Part shown: positions 36,677 through 47,746 of the stretch, piece after piece
How positions within the stretch are numbered: the first letter of the stretch is position 1
Layout: each line of letters starts with the position of its first letter
NCBI GenBank assembly: GCA_011526085.1
Contig: WYBC01000017.1
Span: 186,001 to 250,000, forward strand
Direction of reading: 5' to 3'
Length of the DNA: 64,000 nucleotides
Origin: Lysobacter sp.
Lineage (GTDB): Bacteria > Pseudomonadota > Gammaproteobacteria > Xanthomonadales > Xanthomonadaceae
Notes under the pieces: generated by a model
Databases searched by the model: none
What the model was told of the DNA's origin: nothing
Seen by the model: only the letters and a program-made list of their open reading frames with translations
Program-made: the position numbers and the translations under genes

Positions 36677-36738
36677 GTAGGAGCGCCGGAAGGCGCGACA
36701 GCCGGTCGGGATCCGGTCGCGCCTTCCGGCGCTCCTAC
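36677..36738. repeat. Intergenic 23-bp perfect inverted repeat (palindromic element)
   Basis: Left arm 36677-36699 begins GTAGGAGCGCCGGAAG and right arm 36716-36738 is its exact complement, ending GGCGCTCCTAC; the 16-base loop is AGCCGGTCGGGATCCG. It lies between aroC and asd, both on the minus strand, 20 bases from the asd start. Similar GTAGGAGCG...CGCTCCTAC palindromes are, from memory, scattered in intergenic DNA of many Xanthomonadaceae and Pseudomonas genomes (REP-like elements). It could form a strong transcript hairpin. Only this one copy is in the window. Confidence 0.85.
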
Positions 36739-36803
36739 GGGAATGATGGATGCTTTCGGTGCGGCGCGTCGCTGCCTGTGGGGGCGAAACCGGCGACGGG
36801 CCG

Positions 36804-37928
36804 CTATCGTTTCGCGTCTTTGTCGGTGGTCGCGGGAATTCGCGGCGAGACCTGGCCGACATCGCCGCACTGCGCGCGATGGCGCAGCGCCTGGTCCATC
36901 AGCACCAGCGCCATCATCGCCTCGCAGATGGGCGTGGCGCGGATGCCGACGCAGGGGTCGTGGCGGCCGGTGGTGACGACTTCGACTTCCTCGCCCAGCA
37001 CGTTCAGACCGCGCCCGGGCAGGCGCAGGCTCGAGGTCGGCTTGAACGCCACCGAGCACACCACCTGCTGGCCGCTGCTGATGCCGCCGAGGATGCCGCC
37101 GGCATGGTTCGACAGGAAGCCGTCGCGGGTCATCTCGTCGCGATGGAACGAGCCCTTCTGCGCGACCGCATCGAAGCCATCGCCGATCTCCACGCCCTTC
37201 ACCGCGTTGATCGACATCATCGCCGCGGCCAGATCGCCGTCAAGCTTGCCGTAGATCGGTTCGCCCCAGCCCGGCGGCACGCCGTCGGCGACCACGGTGA
37301 CGCGCGCGCCGACCGAATCGCCGGACTTGCGCAGCGCGTCCATGTAGGTTTCGAGCGCCGGGACCTGGGCTTCGATCGGCCAGAAGAACGGATTGCCCTC
37401 GACGGCGTTCCAGTCGAACGCGCCCAGGGCCTCGTCCGGCCGCAGTTCGCCGAGCTGCGACAGATGGCCTCGCACGGTCACGCCGTAACGCTCGGCCAGC
37501 CATTTCTTCGCGATCACCGCCGCGGCCACGCGCATCGTGGTTTCGCGCGCGCTGCTGCGCCCGCCGCCGCGCGGGTCGCGATGGCCGTACTTCTGCCAGT
37601 AGGTGTAATCGGCGTGCGCCGGGCGGAACTGCGCGGCGATGTTGTTGTAATCCTTGCTGCGCGCGTCGGTGTTGCGGATCAGCAGCGCGATCGGCGTGCC
37701 GGTGGTGCGGCCTTCGTACACGCCGCTGAGGATCTCGACCGCGTCGGTTTCGTGCCGCTGCGAGGTGTGGCGGCTGCGGCCGGTGGCGCGACGTTCGAGG
37801 TCCCGGGCGAATTCGTCTTCGGAGATCGCCAGCCCCGGCGGGCAACCGTCGATCACGCAACCGATCGCCGGCCCGTGCGATTCGCCGAACGTGGTGACGC
37901 GGAGCAGATGACCGAAACTGTTGCTCAC
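36804..37928 (-). CDS. aroC: Chorismate synthase
   Basis: Last step of the shikimate pathway, 1,4-elimination of phosphate from EPSP to chorismate using reduced FMN. The 374-residue product has the three family signatures: [18 protein letters not shown], the [10 protein letters not shown] block near 130, and the R.DPCVGIRA block near the C-terminus ([13 protein letters not shown]). Start is a GTG at 37928, with GAGG eight bases upstream and ten bases after the prmB stop. Probably one transcript with prmB. Confidence 0.97.
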   Translation of the reverse strand: MSNSFGHLLRVTTFGESHGPAIGCVIDGCPPGLAISEDEFARDLERRATGRSRHTSQRHETDAVEILSGVYEGRTTGTPIALLIRNTDARSKDYNNIAAQFRPAHADYTYWQKYGHRDPRGGGRSSARETTMRVAAAVIAKKWLAERYGVTVRGHLSQLGELRPDEALGAFDWNAVEGNPFFWPIEAQVPALETYMDALRKSGDSVGARVTVVADGVPPGWGEPIYGKLDGDLAAAMMSINAVKGVEIGDGFDAVAQKGSFHRDEMTRDGFLSNHAGGILGGISSGQQVVCSVAFKPTSSLRLPGRGLNVLGEEVEVVTTGRHDPCVGIRATPICEAMMALVLMDQALRHRAQCGDVGQVSPRIPATTDKDAKR

Positions 37929-37938
37929 GCGCCGGGCC

Positions 37939-38916
37939 TCAGAACAACCCGGCCGAGGCCGGTGCGGACGTGGACGCGACCTCGGCGCCACGCAGCGCGG
38001 GATCGCGGGCATCGGCGAGCTGCCGGATGCGCGCGTGGTAGGTCACCAGATCGCGGCATTCGACGACGAAGACCCCCATCTGCCCGACCTTGAACTCGAC
38101 CCAGGCCAGCGGCAGTTCCGGCAGCAGGCGGTTGAGCGCGCGCTCGGACTCGCCGACTTCGCAGATCAGCAGACCGTCCTCGGTCAGGTGCAGCGGCGCG
38201 TCGCGCAGGATGCGCAGCGCCAGATCCAGGCCGTCGTCGCCGGCGCGCAGGCCGAGTTCGGGCTCGTAGGAATATTCCTTCGGCAGCGCGTCGGTCTCGT
38301 CATTGGTGACGTAGGGCGGATTGGTGACGATCAGGTCGTAATGCTCGCCCTGCAGGCCGCCGAACAGATCCGATTTCAGGAAACGGACGTTCTCGGCGTG
38401 CAGGCGGGCCTTGTTCTCGGCCGACAGCGCCAGCGCGTCGTCGCTGATGTCGACGCCGTCGACGTGCCAGTCGGGATTGTGGTGGCCCATCGCGATCGCG
38501 ATGCAGCCCGAGCCGGTGCACAGATCCAGCGCGCGGCGGACTTCGCGGCCGCCCAGCCAGGGCTCGAAGCCGGATTCGATCAACTCGGCGATCGGCGAAC
38601 GCGGCACCAGGGCGCGGGCGTCGGTCTTGAAGCTCAGGCCGGCGAACCAGGCCTCGCCGGTGAGGTAGGCGGCGGGAATGCGTTCCTCGATGCGGCGCAG
38701 GAACAGCTTCAGCACGTCTTCCTTCTCCGCAAGCGTGACCCGCGACTGGCCGTAGACCGGCGGCAGATCGTGCGGGAGATGCAGGGCGTGAAGGACCAGT
38801 TGGGTCGCCTCGTCGAGGGCGTTGTCGTAACTGTGTCCGAAGGTCAGACCGGCGGCGTTGAAACGGCTGGCCCCGTACCGGATCAGGTCGATGATCGTCT
38901 GCAACTCGTCGGTCAT
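37939..38916 (-). CDS. prmB: 50S ribosomal protein uL3 N5-glutamine methyltransferase
   Basis: SAM-dependent methyltransferase modifying a glutamine in uL3. The 325-residue product has the SAM-binding DLCTGSGC (131-138) and the catalytic NPPY (199-202) of the HemK/PrmB family; the [16 protein letters not shown] segment and the PrmB-then-aroC gene order favour PrmB over PrmC. A C-terminal extension of about 25 residues (Ala/Arg-rich) follows the usual end. ATG at 38916. Confidence 0.93.
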   Translation of the reverse strand: MTDELQTIIDLIRYGASRFNAAGLTFGHSYDNALDEATQLVLHALHLPHDLPPVYGQSRVTLAEKEDVLKLFLRRIEERIPAAYLTGEAWFAGLSFKTDARALVPRSPIAELIESGFEPWLGGREVRRALDLCTGSGCIAIAMGHHNPDWHVDGVDISDDALALSAENKARLHAENVRFLKSDLFGGLQGEHYDLIVTNPPYVTNDETDALPKEYSYEPELGLRAGDDGLDLALRILRDAPLHLTEDGLLICEVGESERALNRLLPELPLAWVEFKVGQMGVFVVECRDLVTYHARIRQLADARDPALRGAEVASTSAPASAGLF

Positions 38917-39041
38917 GGCGGGGTACGGGTCCGGGTGCCGGGCCGGCCAGCGGGCCGGCGTGTGTGAGGGTGACCGCGAAGTATAGCGGCCGCACGGTTA
39001 TCATGGCCGCACTCCGAGCGATCTCCTGCGAACCGACCGCG

Positions 39042-39683
39042 ATGTTCAACCGCAACACCCTCCTGATCCTCCTGGTCGCGCTGGCGACCGGCGCCGGCCT
39101 GCTCACGGCCGAATACGTCTTCAATCGCCGCCCGCCCGCGGATCCCGAACTGCAGACGGTCCGCCGGCTCTCGACCCCGCGGGAACTGCCCGCCTTCACC
39201 CTGCAGCAGTCCGACCGCACCCCGCTGGTGCCCGGCGAGCTGCGCGGGCACTGGACCGTGGTCTTCATCGGTTTCACGTTCTGCCCGGACGTCTGCCCGA
39301 CGACCCTCTCCGAGATGGCGCAGGCCCAGAAACAGTGGGAAACGCTGCCGGAAACCACCCGCCCGCGGGTACTGTTCGTCTCGATCGATCCGGAGCGCGA
39401 CACCATCGAGAAGCTCGGCGAATACGCCCACGGCTTCCACAAGGACACCCTGGCCGCCACCGCCGACATCCCGTCGCTGGAGGCGTTCGCCAAATCGCTG
39501 TCGCTGGTCTTCGCCAAGGTGCCGCTGGGCGAAGACGCCCCGGCCGACCAGTACACCATGGACCATTCCGCCACCCTGATCGTGCTCGATCCGCAGGGTC
39601 GGATGGCGGGCATCATCCAGCCGCCGCTGAAACCCAGGGCCATCGCCGAGGACCTGATCGCCCTCACCACGGCAGGCAAGTAG
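39042..39683 (+). CDS. SCO1/SenC family copper chaperone
   Basis: Membrane-anchored thioredoxin-like protein of the Sco family, which metallates the CuA site of cytochrome oxidase or acts as a thiol-disulfide partner. The 213-residue product has an N-terminal membrane anchor (about 6-24), the copper-binding CxxxC (Cys81 and Cys85 in [12 protein letters not shown]) and the third ligand His175 (TMDHSATL), so copper binding should be intact. Start at the ATG at 39042. Its TAG overlaps the GTG start of psd (TAGTG), implying coupled translation. No oxidase genes are nearby. Confidence 0.92.
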   Translation: MFNRNTLLILLVALATGAGLLTAEYVFNRRPPADPELQTVRRLSTPRELPAFTLQQSDRTPLVPGELRGHWTVVFIGFTFCPDVCPTTLSEMAQAQKQWETLPETTRPRVLFVSIDPERDTIEKLGEYAHGFHKDTLAATADIPSLEAFAKSLSLVFAKVPLGEDAPADQYTMDHSATLIVLDPQGRMAGIIQPPLKPRAIAEDLIALTTAGK

Positions 39684-40540
39684 TGGGATTCGTCACCACC
39701 CTCACCTACGTGCTGCCGCACCGGCTGCTGTCGTCGCTGGCCCGTCGCCTCGCCTACTCGCGCAATCGTGCGGTGAAGCAGTGGCTGATCGACACCGTGA
39801 CCCGGAAATTCGGCGTGGACCTGTCCGAGGCCGCGGAACCCGATCCGCGCGCCTACCCCACCTTCAACGCCTTCTTCACCCGCGCGCTGAAGCCGGATGC
39901 CCGCCTGCCCGATCCCGACCCGCGCAGTCTGCTGATGCCGGCCGACGGCCACATCAGCCAGTGCGGGCCGATCGAGCCGCTGGGCGATGGCGACGGCCGC
40001 ATCTTCCAGGCCAAGGGTCGGTCCTTCACCGCCGCCGAGCTGCTGGGCGACGTGGACGCCGCGGCGCCGTTCGCCGACGGCCTGTTCGCGACGGTCTATC
40101 TCTCGCCGCGCGACTACCATCGCGTGCACATGCCCTGGGCAGGCACCCTGCGCGAAACCGTGCACGTGCCCGGGCGGCTCTTCAGCGTCGGCACCGACGC
40201 CGTCGCCTCGGTGCCGGGACTGTTCGCGCGCAACGAACGCCTGGTCTGCCATTTCGACACCGACTTCGGCCCGATGTGCCTGGTGATGGTCGGCGCGCTG
40301 CTGGTGTCCGGCGTCGAAACGGTGTGGAGCGGCGTGGAGATTCCCGCCTACGGCGACCGCATCGCGCGCAAGGACTATCGCGGCAAGGGCATCGCCCTCG
40401 ATCGCTTCGCCGAGATGGCGCGCTTCAACTACGGCTCCACCGTGATCGTGCTGTTGCCGAAGCATGCGGCGGCGCTGTCGCCCGATCTGCGGCCGGAACA
40501 GCCCGTCCGCCTGGGGCAGCGACTCGCGGGCGTGAACTGA
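39683..40540 (+). CDS. psd: Phosphatidylserine decarboxylase proenzyme
   Basis: Forms phosphatidylethanolamine at the inner membrane. The 285-residue proenzyme has the [16 protein letters not shown] block (139-154) with the catalytic His and the self-cleavage site Gly251-Ser252-Thr253, where Ser252 becomes the pyruvoyl group. The N-terminal [13 protein letters not shown] is typical of the E. coli-type enzyme. Start is the GTG at 39683 overlapping the Sco stop; the upstream part of the frame is out-of-phase reading of the Sco gene. Confidence 0.96.
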   Translation: MGFVTTLTYVLPHRLLSSLARRLAYSRNRAVKQWLIDTVTRKFGVDLSEAAEPDPRAYPTFNAFFTRALKPDARLPDPDPRSLLMPADGHISQCGPIEPLGDGDGRIFQAKGRSFTAAELLGDVDAAAPFADGLFATVYLSPRDYHRVHMPWAGTLRETVHVPGRLFSVGTDAVASVPGLFARNERLVCHFDTDFGPMCLVMVGALLVSGVETVWSGVEIPAYGDRIARKDYRGKGIALDRFAEMARFNYGSTVIVLLPKHAAALSPDLRPEQPVRLGQRLAGVN

Positions 40541-40724
40541 GTCGCACATCGCGACGCCCGTGTGTGATCGTGTGCGCGGGTTGCGCACAACCCTGTCAGT
40601 TGTGACAGCCGCGGCGGCATTGATCCCGCAACGCGGCATCACGTAAGTTGATCGCAGGCATCGCCATGCGATGCCGCCAAGGACCGCGGCGCACGCCGCG
40701 AACGGCATGCTCCGGATGCGGAGC
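40541..40724 (+). promoter_or_regulatory. Hairpin-rich leader upstream of the orphan 85-residue gene
   Basis: Six short perfect inverted repeats follow one another in 184 bases: GTCGC/GCGAC (40541-40555), TGTGCGC/GCGCACA (40571-40589), CTGTCA/TGACAG (40593-40608), GGCATCGC/GCGATGCC with a 3-base loop (40657-40675), CGCGGCG/CGCCGCG (40685-40700) and GCTCCG/CGGAGC with a 4-base loop (40709-40724). The first may terminate psd transcription. The rest lie in front of the small gene and look like a structured 5' leader or a set of binding sites; which one cannot be decided by eye. Confidence 0.55.
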
Positions 40725-40744
40725 GCACAGACAGGGAGCGCAGC

Positions 40745-41002
40745 ATGAGCCGTACTGGCAAGATCGCCGTCATCGACCTCGAACAATGCGCGGTCGCGAT
40801 CCGCACCGCCGAAGGCGAGTACACCGTCGTCGAAATCGACCCGAACTGGACGGTGCAGGTCGGCGACACCATCGGCTGGGACAACGACGAAGGCCTCGGC
40901 TTCGAGACGTACCGCAACGAAAGCAAGGGCAGCGACTGCGACGTATTCGTGCAGAACCATTACGTCGGTGAAAAAGCGATGCGGCTGCAGTTCCCGGGCT
41001 GA
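40745..41002 (+). CDS. Hypothetical 85-residue protein, OB/SH3-like beta barrel predicted
   Basis: I do not recognise a named family. The sequence MSRTGKIAVIDLEQCAVAI...YTVVEIDPNWTVQVGDTIGWDN alternates short beta strands and ends VFVQNHYVGEKAMRLQFPG, suggesting a small beta-barrel (OB or SH3-like) cytoplasmic protein with no signal peptide or membrane segment. A good ribosome-binding site (AGGGAG, nine bases upstream of the ATG at 40745) supports it as a real gene, as does its codon bias. It stands alone, 204 bp after psd and convergent with the AraC-type gene. Confidence 0.75.
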   Translation: MSRTGKIAVIDLEQCAVAIRTAEGEYTVVEIDPNWTVQVGDTIGWDNDEGLGFETYRNESKGSDCDVFVQNHYVGEKAMRLQFPG

Positions 41003-41049
41003 GCCATCGGGATCCGCCGCCTGAACCCGGCGCGTTCAGCCGGGCACGT

Positions 41050-41979
41050 TCAGTCCGGCGCGCGCGCCGTGGCCGCGTCGCGTCGCGGCGGCGCGCCGAA
41101 CAGCCGGCGGTATTCGCGACTGAAATGCGACGGGCTCTCGTAGCCCACGCGATGCGCGGCGGCCGCGGCTTCGAGGCCATCCGAGAGCATCAGCCGCCGG
41201 GCCTCCTGCAGCCGCAATCGCTTCTGGAACTGCAGCGGCGACATCGCGGTGACTTCGCGGAAGCGCTCGTACAGCGACGATGCGCTCATGTGCGCGGCCT
41301 CCGCGAGCGCTTCGATCCTCAGCGGCTCGGCATAGCGTTCGCGCAACAGCGCGATCGCGCGTCCCACACGCCGCGCCTGTCCGTCGCTGCGGCACAGCGC
41401 GCGCAACTGCGGGCCCAGCGCACCGGTCAGCAGGCGGAAATGGATCTCGCGCATGGCCAGCGGCGCCAGCACCGGCGCGGCGTCGGGTTCGTCGGCCAGC
41501 CGGACCAGACGCAGGGCGGCATCCAGCAGCGCCGGCGACGCCTCGGCGACCAGCAGCGCCCGACCCGGCGCGGAGTCCGCGGGCGCATCCTCCGCGACCT
41601 GCGACGACAGCGCTTCGACGATCCGCGGATCCAGATCGATGCGCAGGCAGAGATACGGCCGCGCGGGCGAGGCTTCGATGATGCGGCCGGTGATCGGCAG
41701 ACTGGTCGACACGATCAGACAATGCAGCGGGTCGTAGACGTAGGTCGCGCCATCGAACAGCGCGTGCTTGCGCCCCTGCACGACGATGCAGACCGACGGG
41801 TGATAGACCGCGGGCAATGGTTGCGAGGGCGCGCTCGCGCGGATCACGGCCACGCCGGCGACGGGCGTGTCGTGAACCCCGTCGCCGCCGCCCATTCGGG
41901 CAAGCCTCGCCGCCAGTTCCGCGAGCGCGGGTGCGCGGTCGTCGGACCCTGGAGCGGCGGTGGAAGCGATGGATGGCAT
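41050..41979 (-). CDS. AraC-family transcriptional regulator
   Basis: A 309-residue regulator with the AraC-type N-terminal domain ([24 protein letters not shown]) and two C-terminal helix-turn-helix motifs ([29 protein letters not shown] and the [17 protein letters not shown] signature). It is divergent from an aldo/keto reductase gene across 170 bp, the classic arrangement of such regulators with an oxidoreductase target. The ATG at 41979 has GGGA upstream. The inducer is unknown. Confidence 0.9.
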   Translation of the reverse strand: MPSIASTAAPGSDDRAPALAELAARLARMGGGDGVHDTPVAGVAVIRASAPSQPLPAVYHPSVCIVVQGRKHALFDGATYVYDPLHCLIVSTSLPITGRIIEASPARPYLCLRIDLDPRIVEALSSQVAEDAPADSAPGRALLVAEASPALLDAALRLVRLADEPDAAPVLAPLAMREIHFRLLTGALGPQLRALCRSDGQARRVGRAIALLRERYAEPLRIEALAEAAHMSASSLYERFREVTAMSPLQFQKRLRLQEARRLMLSDGLEAAAAAHRVGYESPSHFSREYRRLFGAPPRRDAATARAPD

Positions 41980-42149
41980 GGCGATTCCCGGACAAAGCGC
42001 GATGGTCCGCATTATGCGCATCGCGGTTCGCGCGCGGGACAGCCGAGGTGCGGCGCGGAGGATCGGGCAAGGATCGGCGAGATTCGCGCCAACGCTGCCG
42101 CGCACCGCGCAGTAAGGTGATCGCATCCCCCGCGCACCGGAGTTTCCGC

Positions 42150-43163
<1,014 letters not shown>

Positions 43164-43212
43164 ACCCGCGGCGCTACACTCCTGCGTCGATCCCGCGACG
43201 CAGGAGCCCCGC

Positions 43213-43785
43213 ATGTCACGCATTGTCCGCAGCCTGCTGGTCGTGTCCGCCCTCGCCTTCGTGGTGTGGGCGTATTTCGCGCCGCACCTGACCATGCGCT
43301 CGATGCGGCTCGCGGCCGAACGCGGCGATGCCGGGGCGCTGGCCGCGCACGTCGACTTCCCCGCCGTGCGCGAGGATCTGAAAGCGCAGTTCTCCGCCGC
43401 GGCCTCGGACCGCATCGGCGGCGACGGCAGCGGCGGCTGGCGCGATTTCGGCGCCGCGCTGGCGACCGCGGCCGCGGCGCCGGCGATCGATGCGCTGGTC
43501 TCGGAGGAATCGCTGATGCTGCTGTTCGCGGGCCGCGACATGGCCCGCGGCAGACTCGTCGCGCAACCAGCCGCGGCGCCGGCGACAACGCCGCAAAGCG
43601 CCTCGGGAATCGACGCCGCGCGACCGCGCTGGAATCCCGCGATGGGTTACGCCGACCTGTCCACGTTCACCGTGCGCTTCGACCTCAACGACGACCCCGC
43701 TCTGCCGGCGACGCTGGTCTTCAAGCGTCACCGGTTGTTGTGGTGGAAGCTGTCGGCGGTGCGGCTGCCGCCGCTGCCGGAGTGA
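43213..43785 (+). CDS. DUF2939 domain-containing protein
   Basis: A 190-residue protein with an N-terminal hydrophobic helix (RSLLVVSALAFVVWAYFAP) that would anchor or export it. The following AAERGDAGALAAHVDFPAVREDLKAQF segment (in part) is the DUF2939 signature. The function of the family is unknown. The ATG at 43213 has CAGGAG eight bases upstream. Lies 49 bp after the aldo/keto reductase and converges on the lytic transglycosylase gene. Confidence 0.82.
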   Translation: MSRIVRSLLVVSALAFVVWAYFAPHLTMRSMRLAAERGDAGALAAHVDFPAVREDLKAQFSAAASDRIGGDGSGGWRDFGAALATAAAAPAIDALVSEESLMLLFAGRDMARGRLVAQPAAAPATTPQSASGIDAARPRWNPAMGYADLSTFTVRFDLNDDPALPATLVFKRHRLLWWKLSAVRLPPLPE

Positions 43786-43806
43786 GCGCGCGGTTCGCGG
43801 CCCCGA

Positions 43807-45408
43807 TCAGCCTTCTTCGCAGCCCTGCAGCTTGATGCGCTGTCCCGGCTTCACCGTGTAGCGCGGCGCCTTCAGCGCATTGGCCTTCGCCAGTTCGCCG
43901 AGCTGGCAGTCGTATTTCCGCGCGATCGACATCAGGGTGTCGCCGCGGGCGACCTTGTGCTGGCGCACCGGCTTCGGTTTCGGCTTGTCCTGGGGTTTGG
44001 GCGTTTCCTGCGCGGGCGACTGCGCCGGCACCGCGGTGCCGTCCTCGCCGGTGGCGGTCGCGACCACGGTCTCGATCGCGCCGATGCGGACGATCGCCGA
44101 ATTCGGATCGCTGGACACCAGCTGTTTCGCCAGTTCGGCGCGTTCGCCCTGGATGCAGTAGCGGTTGTAGAGACCGGCGATCTTCACCGTGCCGTTGAGC
44201 GTGGTGCCCGCGGGGATCCAGCCGTCGGCCTCGTAGCGCGGGTTGAGGTTGCGCAGCGCGCGCATGAAACCGTCGCGGGTGCCGCCGTTGCCGAGACAGA
44301 TCGTCAACTCGTAGATCGACGCCGGGCGCACCAGCCGGAAGGTCGCCGGCTTGGCGTCGACCTTCGGGAAGCTCAGGCCGTATTCCTTCGGATGCAGGTA
44401 CAGCCAGGCCGCGGCGATCACCATCGGCACGTAGTCCCTGGTCTCGGCGGGAAACTGGTTGTAGACGTCCTCGTCCCAGAAGCTGCGGCCGCCGGTGGCG
44501 CGGTGCACGCGCAGCGCGCGGCCTTCGCCGCCGTTGTATGCGGCCAGCCACAGTTCGATGTTGTTGCCGAACTCGGCGTAACGCTCGTTGAGATACGCCG
44601 CGGCGGCGTCCGCCGACATCCGCGGGTCGTAGCGGGTGTCGAAGCCGGTACCGTCGGGGCCGAGACCGAAGCGGCGGCCGGTGGCGGGCATGAACTGCAG
44701 CAGGCCCACCGCGCCTGCGCGCGAACCGATGTGCACGCGGCCGGTGGATTCCTTGGCCATGATCCCGAACAGCAGCGCTTCCGGCAGGCCGCTGCGCTGG
44801 AACGACGGCGACATCTGGTGGCGCAGATACTGGTAATTCTCGTGGCTCTGGATCAGCGACACGCGCATGTCGGTGAGCCAGCGGCGGATACCGGCCTGCA
44901 CCGCGGGATTCATCCGCACCATGTTGACGAAGCGCTGGCCGTCGGCGCTCAGCAGCGCGGCCGCTTCGGCGGACGCCGGCACATCGGCGGTCGCGATCTC
45001 GGTGTCGATCAGGCCCTGGATGTCCTCGCCCACCGCCGCGTCGCCCGCGGTGCGGGCGTCGACATCGGCCTTGAGCAGGCGCTTGTAGGTCGTCAGCAGC
45101 TGCGAGATCGGGCAGCCCTTCAATTTCATGCACGCGGTGATGACGTCTTCCATGTCCTCCAGCGCGGCGTTGCTTTCGGTCATGCCGGCGGGGTCGTTGT
45201 TGCCGACCTTCACCACCGCATCGCGATAGCGGGCCTCGGCGACGGTCATCCGCGCCTTCAATGCGTCCAGCTCGCGGTCGCGGCGCGACTGGGCGTGGGC
45301 CCCGGAGTGCGGGAATGCGGCGATCGCGAGCAGCGCGAGGACCGGCAGCAGGCGCGAGGTCGCGCCCGGGCGGGCGAAGCGCCCGCGAAATACAGCGAAT
45401 GGGGACAT
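43807..45408 (-). CDS. Lytic transglycosylase with C-terminal LysM domain (MltD-like)
   Basis: Exported peptidoglycan-cleaving enzyme of 533 residues. Signal peptide about 1-39 (basic start, hydrophobic LLPVLALLAIAAF, HAQ cleavage region). The transglycosylase domain lies at about 205-370, with the catalytic glutamate at residue 220 in IMAKESTGRV and the AGAVGLLQFMPATGR motif. One LysM domain (HKVARGDTLMSIARKYDCQ) sits near the end. The large helical N-terminal part is not assigned. MltD usually has two LysM repeats, so the exact family is open. ATG at 45408 preferred over a GTG at 45417. Confidence 0.87.
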   Translation of the reverse strand: MSPFAVFRGRFARPGATSRLLPVLALLAIAAFPHSGAHAQSRRDRELDALKARMTVAEARYRDAVVKVGNNDPAGMTESNAALEDMEDVITACMKLKGCPISQLLTTYKRLLKADVDARTAGDAAVGEDIQGLIDTEIATADVPASAEAAALLSADGQRFVNMVRMNPAVQAGIRRWLTDMRVSLIQSHENYQYLRHQMSPSFQRSGLPEALLFGIMAKESTGRVHIGSRAGAVGLLQFMPATGRRFGLGPDGTGFDTRYDPRMSADAAAAYLNERYAEFGNNIELWLAAYNGGEGRALRVHRATGGRSFWDEDVYNQFPAETRDYVPMVIAAAWLYLHPKEYGLSFPKVDAKPATFRLVRPASIYELTICLGNGGTRDGFMRALRNLNPRYEADGWIPAGTTLNGTVKIAGLYNRYCIQGERAELAKQLVSSDPNSAIVRIGAIETVVATATGEDGTAVPAQSPAQETPKPQDKPKPKPVRQHKVARGDTLMSIARKYDCQLGELAKANALKAPRYTVKPGQRIKLQGCEEG

Positions 45409-45610
45409 GAACAGCACGGCGAACGGCAGGGGATTGCAGGGTAGCCCCGGCGCCCGGGGCCGGCAACCGCCGAAAGGTCATGCCGCTCAGGAGGCATGCA
45501 TGTCGCGGACCGGGACCGCTCCGCGCGATGCCTGCCCCGATGCCCGTCGACACCGGCCCGCGGCCGCCCGATCCCGAATAGAATTCGACGATCACCTCCG
45601 AGGATCGTTC

Positions 45611-47122
45611 ATGGACCCCATCCTGGTCGGCAAGGCCATCACCACCGACACCAGCGGCAACGTGCATCTGCTGCCGAAATTCGGCAATCGACACGGCCTG
45701 ATCGCCGGCGCCACCGGCACCGGCAAGACCGTGACCCTGATGACCCTGACCGAAGGCTTTTCGCGGATCGGCGTTCCGGTGTTCCTGGCCGATGTGAAGG
45801 GCGACGTGGCCGGTCTGGCCGCCGCCGGCGCCATGAACGAGAAGATCCAGCAGCGCCTCGCGCTGATGGGCGATCCCGACTACCGCAACGAAGCCAATCC
45901 CACGGTGTTCTGGGACCTGTACGGCAAGCGCGGCCATCCGGTGCGGACCACGGTCAGCGAGATGGGCCCGACCCTGCTCGGCCGCATCCTCGAACTGAAC
46001 GACACCCAGAGCGGCGTGCTCGACATCGTGTTCAAGCTGGCCGACGACCGCGGCCTGCTGCTGCTCGACCTCGAAGACCTGCGCGCCCTGCTCGGCCTGG
46101 TGGCCGAAGAGCGCAAGGACATCTCGACCAGTTATGGCCTGGTCAGCACCCAATCGATCGGCGCGATCCAGCGCGCGCTGCTGCGACTGGAGCAGGAAGG
46201 CGCGGAGATGTTCTTCGGCGAACCGGCGCTGGAACTCGGCGACCTGATGCGCACCACCCCCGACGGCCGCGGCGTGGTCAACGTGCTCGCCGCCGACCAG
46301 TTGATCCTCAAGCCCAAGCTCTATTCCAGCTTCCTGCTGTGGCTGCTGTCGGAGCTGTTCGAAACCCTGCCGGAAGTCGGCGATCTCGACAAACCCAGGC
46401 TGGTGTTCGTGTTCGACGAAGCGCACCTGCTGTTCGAGGACGCGCCGCCGGCGCTGCAGCAGCGGATCGAGCAGGTCGTGCGCATCATCCGTTCCAAGGG
46501 CGTCGGCGTGTACTTCTGCTCGCAGTTCCCCGACGACGTGCCCGACGACATCCTCGGCCAGCTCGGCAACCGCTTCCAGCATGCGCTGCGCGCCTTCACG
46601 CCGCGCGACCAGAAGGCGGTGAAGACCGCGGCGCAGACCTTCGTCGCCAATCCCGCGCTGGATGTCGCCAAGGCCATCGGCGAACTCGGCACCGGCGAGG
46701 CGCTGGTGTCGACGCTGCAGGACAAGGGCATTCCGATGCCGGTCGAGCGCACCCTGATCGCGCCGCCGCGCTGCCGGATGGGCGCGATCACCGACGCCGA
46801 GCGCGCCCAGGTGCGCGCCGGCAGTCCAGTCGGCACCAAGTACGACACCCGCATCGACCGCGAATCAGCGGCGGAACTGCTGGCGAAGAAGGTCGAAGCC
46901 GCGCCGGAACAGGCCAAGGCGCCACCCGCCCGCACCCGCGCGCAGGACGACGCCGAGGAAGGCGGTTTCGGCCAATCGGTGAAGGACGCCGTGTTCGGCA
47001 CCAAACGCCGCCAGGGCATGGTCGAGACCATGGCCAAACAGACCGCGCGCACCGTCGGCAACCAGATCGGCAAGCAGATCCTGCGCGGCCTGCTCGGCGG
47101 CATCTTCGGCGGCAAACGCTGA
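45611..47122 (+). CDS. HerA-like ATPase, DUF853 (YjgR) family
   Basis: A 503-residue FtsK/HerA-superfamily ATPase. Walker A is GATGTGKT (33-40), Walker B LVFVFDEAH (264-272). The family phrase LLPKFGNRHGLIAGATG precedes it and a Gly/Lys-rich tail (GNQIGKQILRGLLGGIFGGKR) ends it. YjgR proteins are widespread but without a proven role; DNA pumping or hexameric translocase activity is inferred from superfamily membership. The ATG at 45611 follows a GAGGAT ribosome-binding site. No nuclease (NurA-like) partner is nearby. Confidence 0.9.
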   Translation: MDPILVGKAITTDTSGNVHLLPKFGNRHGLIAGATGTGKTVTLMTLTEGFSRIGVPVFLADVKGDVAGLAAAGAMNEKIQQRLALMGDPDYRNEANPTVFWDLYGKRGHPVRTTVSEMGPTLLGRILELNDTQSGVLDIVFKLADDRGLLLLDLEDLRALLGLVAEERKDISTSYGLVSTQSIGAIQRALLRLEQEGAEMFFGEPALELGDLMRTTPDGRGVVNVLAADQLILKPKLYSSFLLWLLSELFETLPEVGDLDKPRLVFVFDEAHLLFEDAPPALQQRIEQVVRIIRSKGVGVYFCSQFPDDVPDDILGQLGNRFQHALRAFTPRDQKAVKTAAQTFVANPALDVAKAIGELGTGEALVSTLQDKGIPMPVERTLIAPPRCRMGAITDAERAQVRAGSPVGTKYDTRIDRESAAELLAKKVEAAPEQAKAPPARTRAQDDAEEGGFGQSVKDAVFGTKRRQGMVETMAKQTARTVGNQIGKQILRGLLGGIFGGKR

Positions 47123-47154
47123 CGGCGCCGACGCGCACGCCAACCGATTCCCGC

Positions 47155-47179
47155 GCATCCGTTCGCCCGCATCCGTTCG
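47155..47179. repeat. Short direct repeat upstream of the lipoprotein gene
   Basis: GCATCCGTTCG occurs twice with a period of 14 bases in the 106-bp gap between the ATPase and the lipoprotein genes. It may be a simple duplication or a pair of binding sites; no further evidence. Confidence 0.4.
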
Positions 47180-47228
47180 ATCCGTCCATTCCACCCCTCC
47201 ATTTCACACGTCCACCGAGAGCATCACG

Positions 47229-47735
47229 ATGACATCACGCAAGACGACCGCTTCCCTGCTCTGCTCCGCCCTGCTGCTCGCGCTGTTCGCCAGCGGCTGC
47301 CAGCAGGACGCCGCCCGCGAAGCCGAAGAAGCGTCGGCCACCGACGCGGCGACCGACGCCGCCGAACCCGCGCCCGCCGTCGAGACCAAGGCCGTCGAGC
47401 CGCCTCCGCCGCCGACCCCGGTGCCGGGCACCGATGCCGCGATCGTCGAAGACCACTCCACACCGGTCGCCGCCGTGCCGACATTCGACGCCAAGGCCTT
47501 CGCCGGCCGCTACGCCGCCGGCGACACCGCGCTGGAAATCACCGCCGACGGCATGTTCGCCCTCACCCTCGGCGGCAACGCCATCGACGGCACCTGGACG
47601 CTGCAGCCGGACGGCAAGACCGTCACGCTGGATCCCGACAGCAAGAGCGAGACCGACCGCCAGCTCGAAGTGGTCTCCGCCGACAGCGTGAAGCTCGCCG
47701 GCACCGCCCTCAAGCGCGTCGCCGACAAGCAGTAA
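47229..47735 (+). CDS. Putative lipoprotein, 168 residues
   Basis: Begins with a lipoprotein signal ([20 protein letters not shown]) ending in the lipobox ASGC with Cys24 as the lipidated residue. A low-complexity Ala/Glu/Pro linker (25-85) is followed by a compact C-terminal domain (about 88-165) of repeated beta-hairpin character ([37 protein letters not shown]). Probably outer-membrane anchored. No named family recognised. Eleven bases upstream of greB. Confidence 0.8.
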   Translation: MTSRKTTASLLCSALLLALFASGCQQDAAREAEEASATDAATDAAEPAPAVETKAVEPPPPPTPVPGTDAAIVEDHSTPVAAVPTFDAKAFAGRYAAGDTALEITADGMFALTLGGNAIDGTWTLQPDGKTVTLDPDSKSETDRQLEVVSADSVKLAGTALKRVADKQ

Positions 47736-47746
47736 GCGCCCGCAGG

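Noticed and set aside
38300-40960. 886-codon minus-strand frame opposite the Sco and psd genes
   Set aside because: Covers parts of prmB out of frame, Sco, psd and the small gene in antisense; no family similarity.
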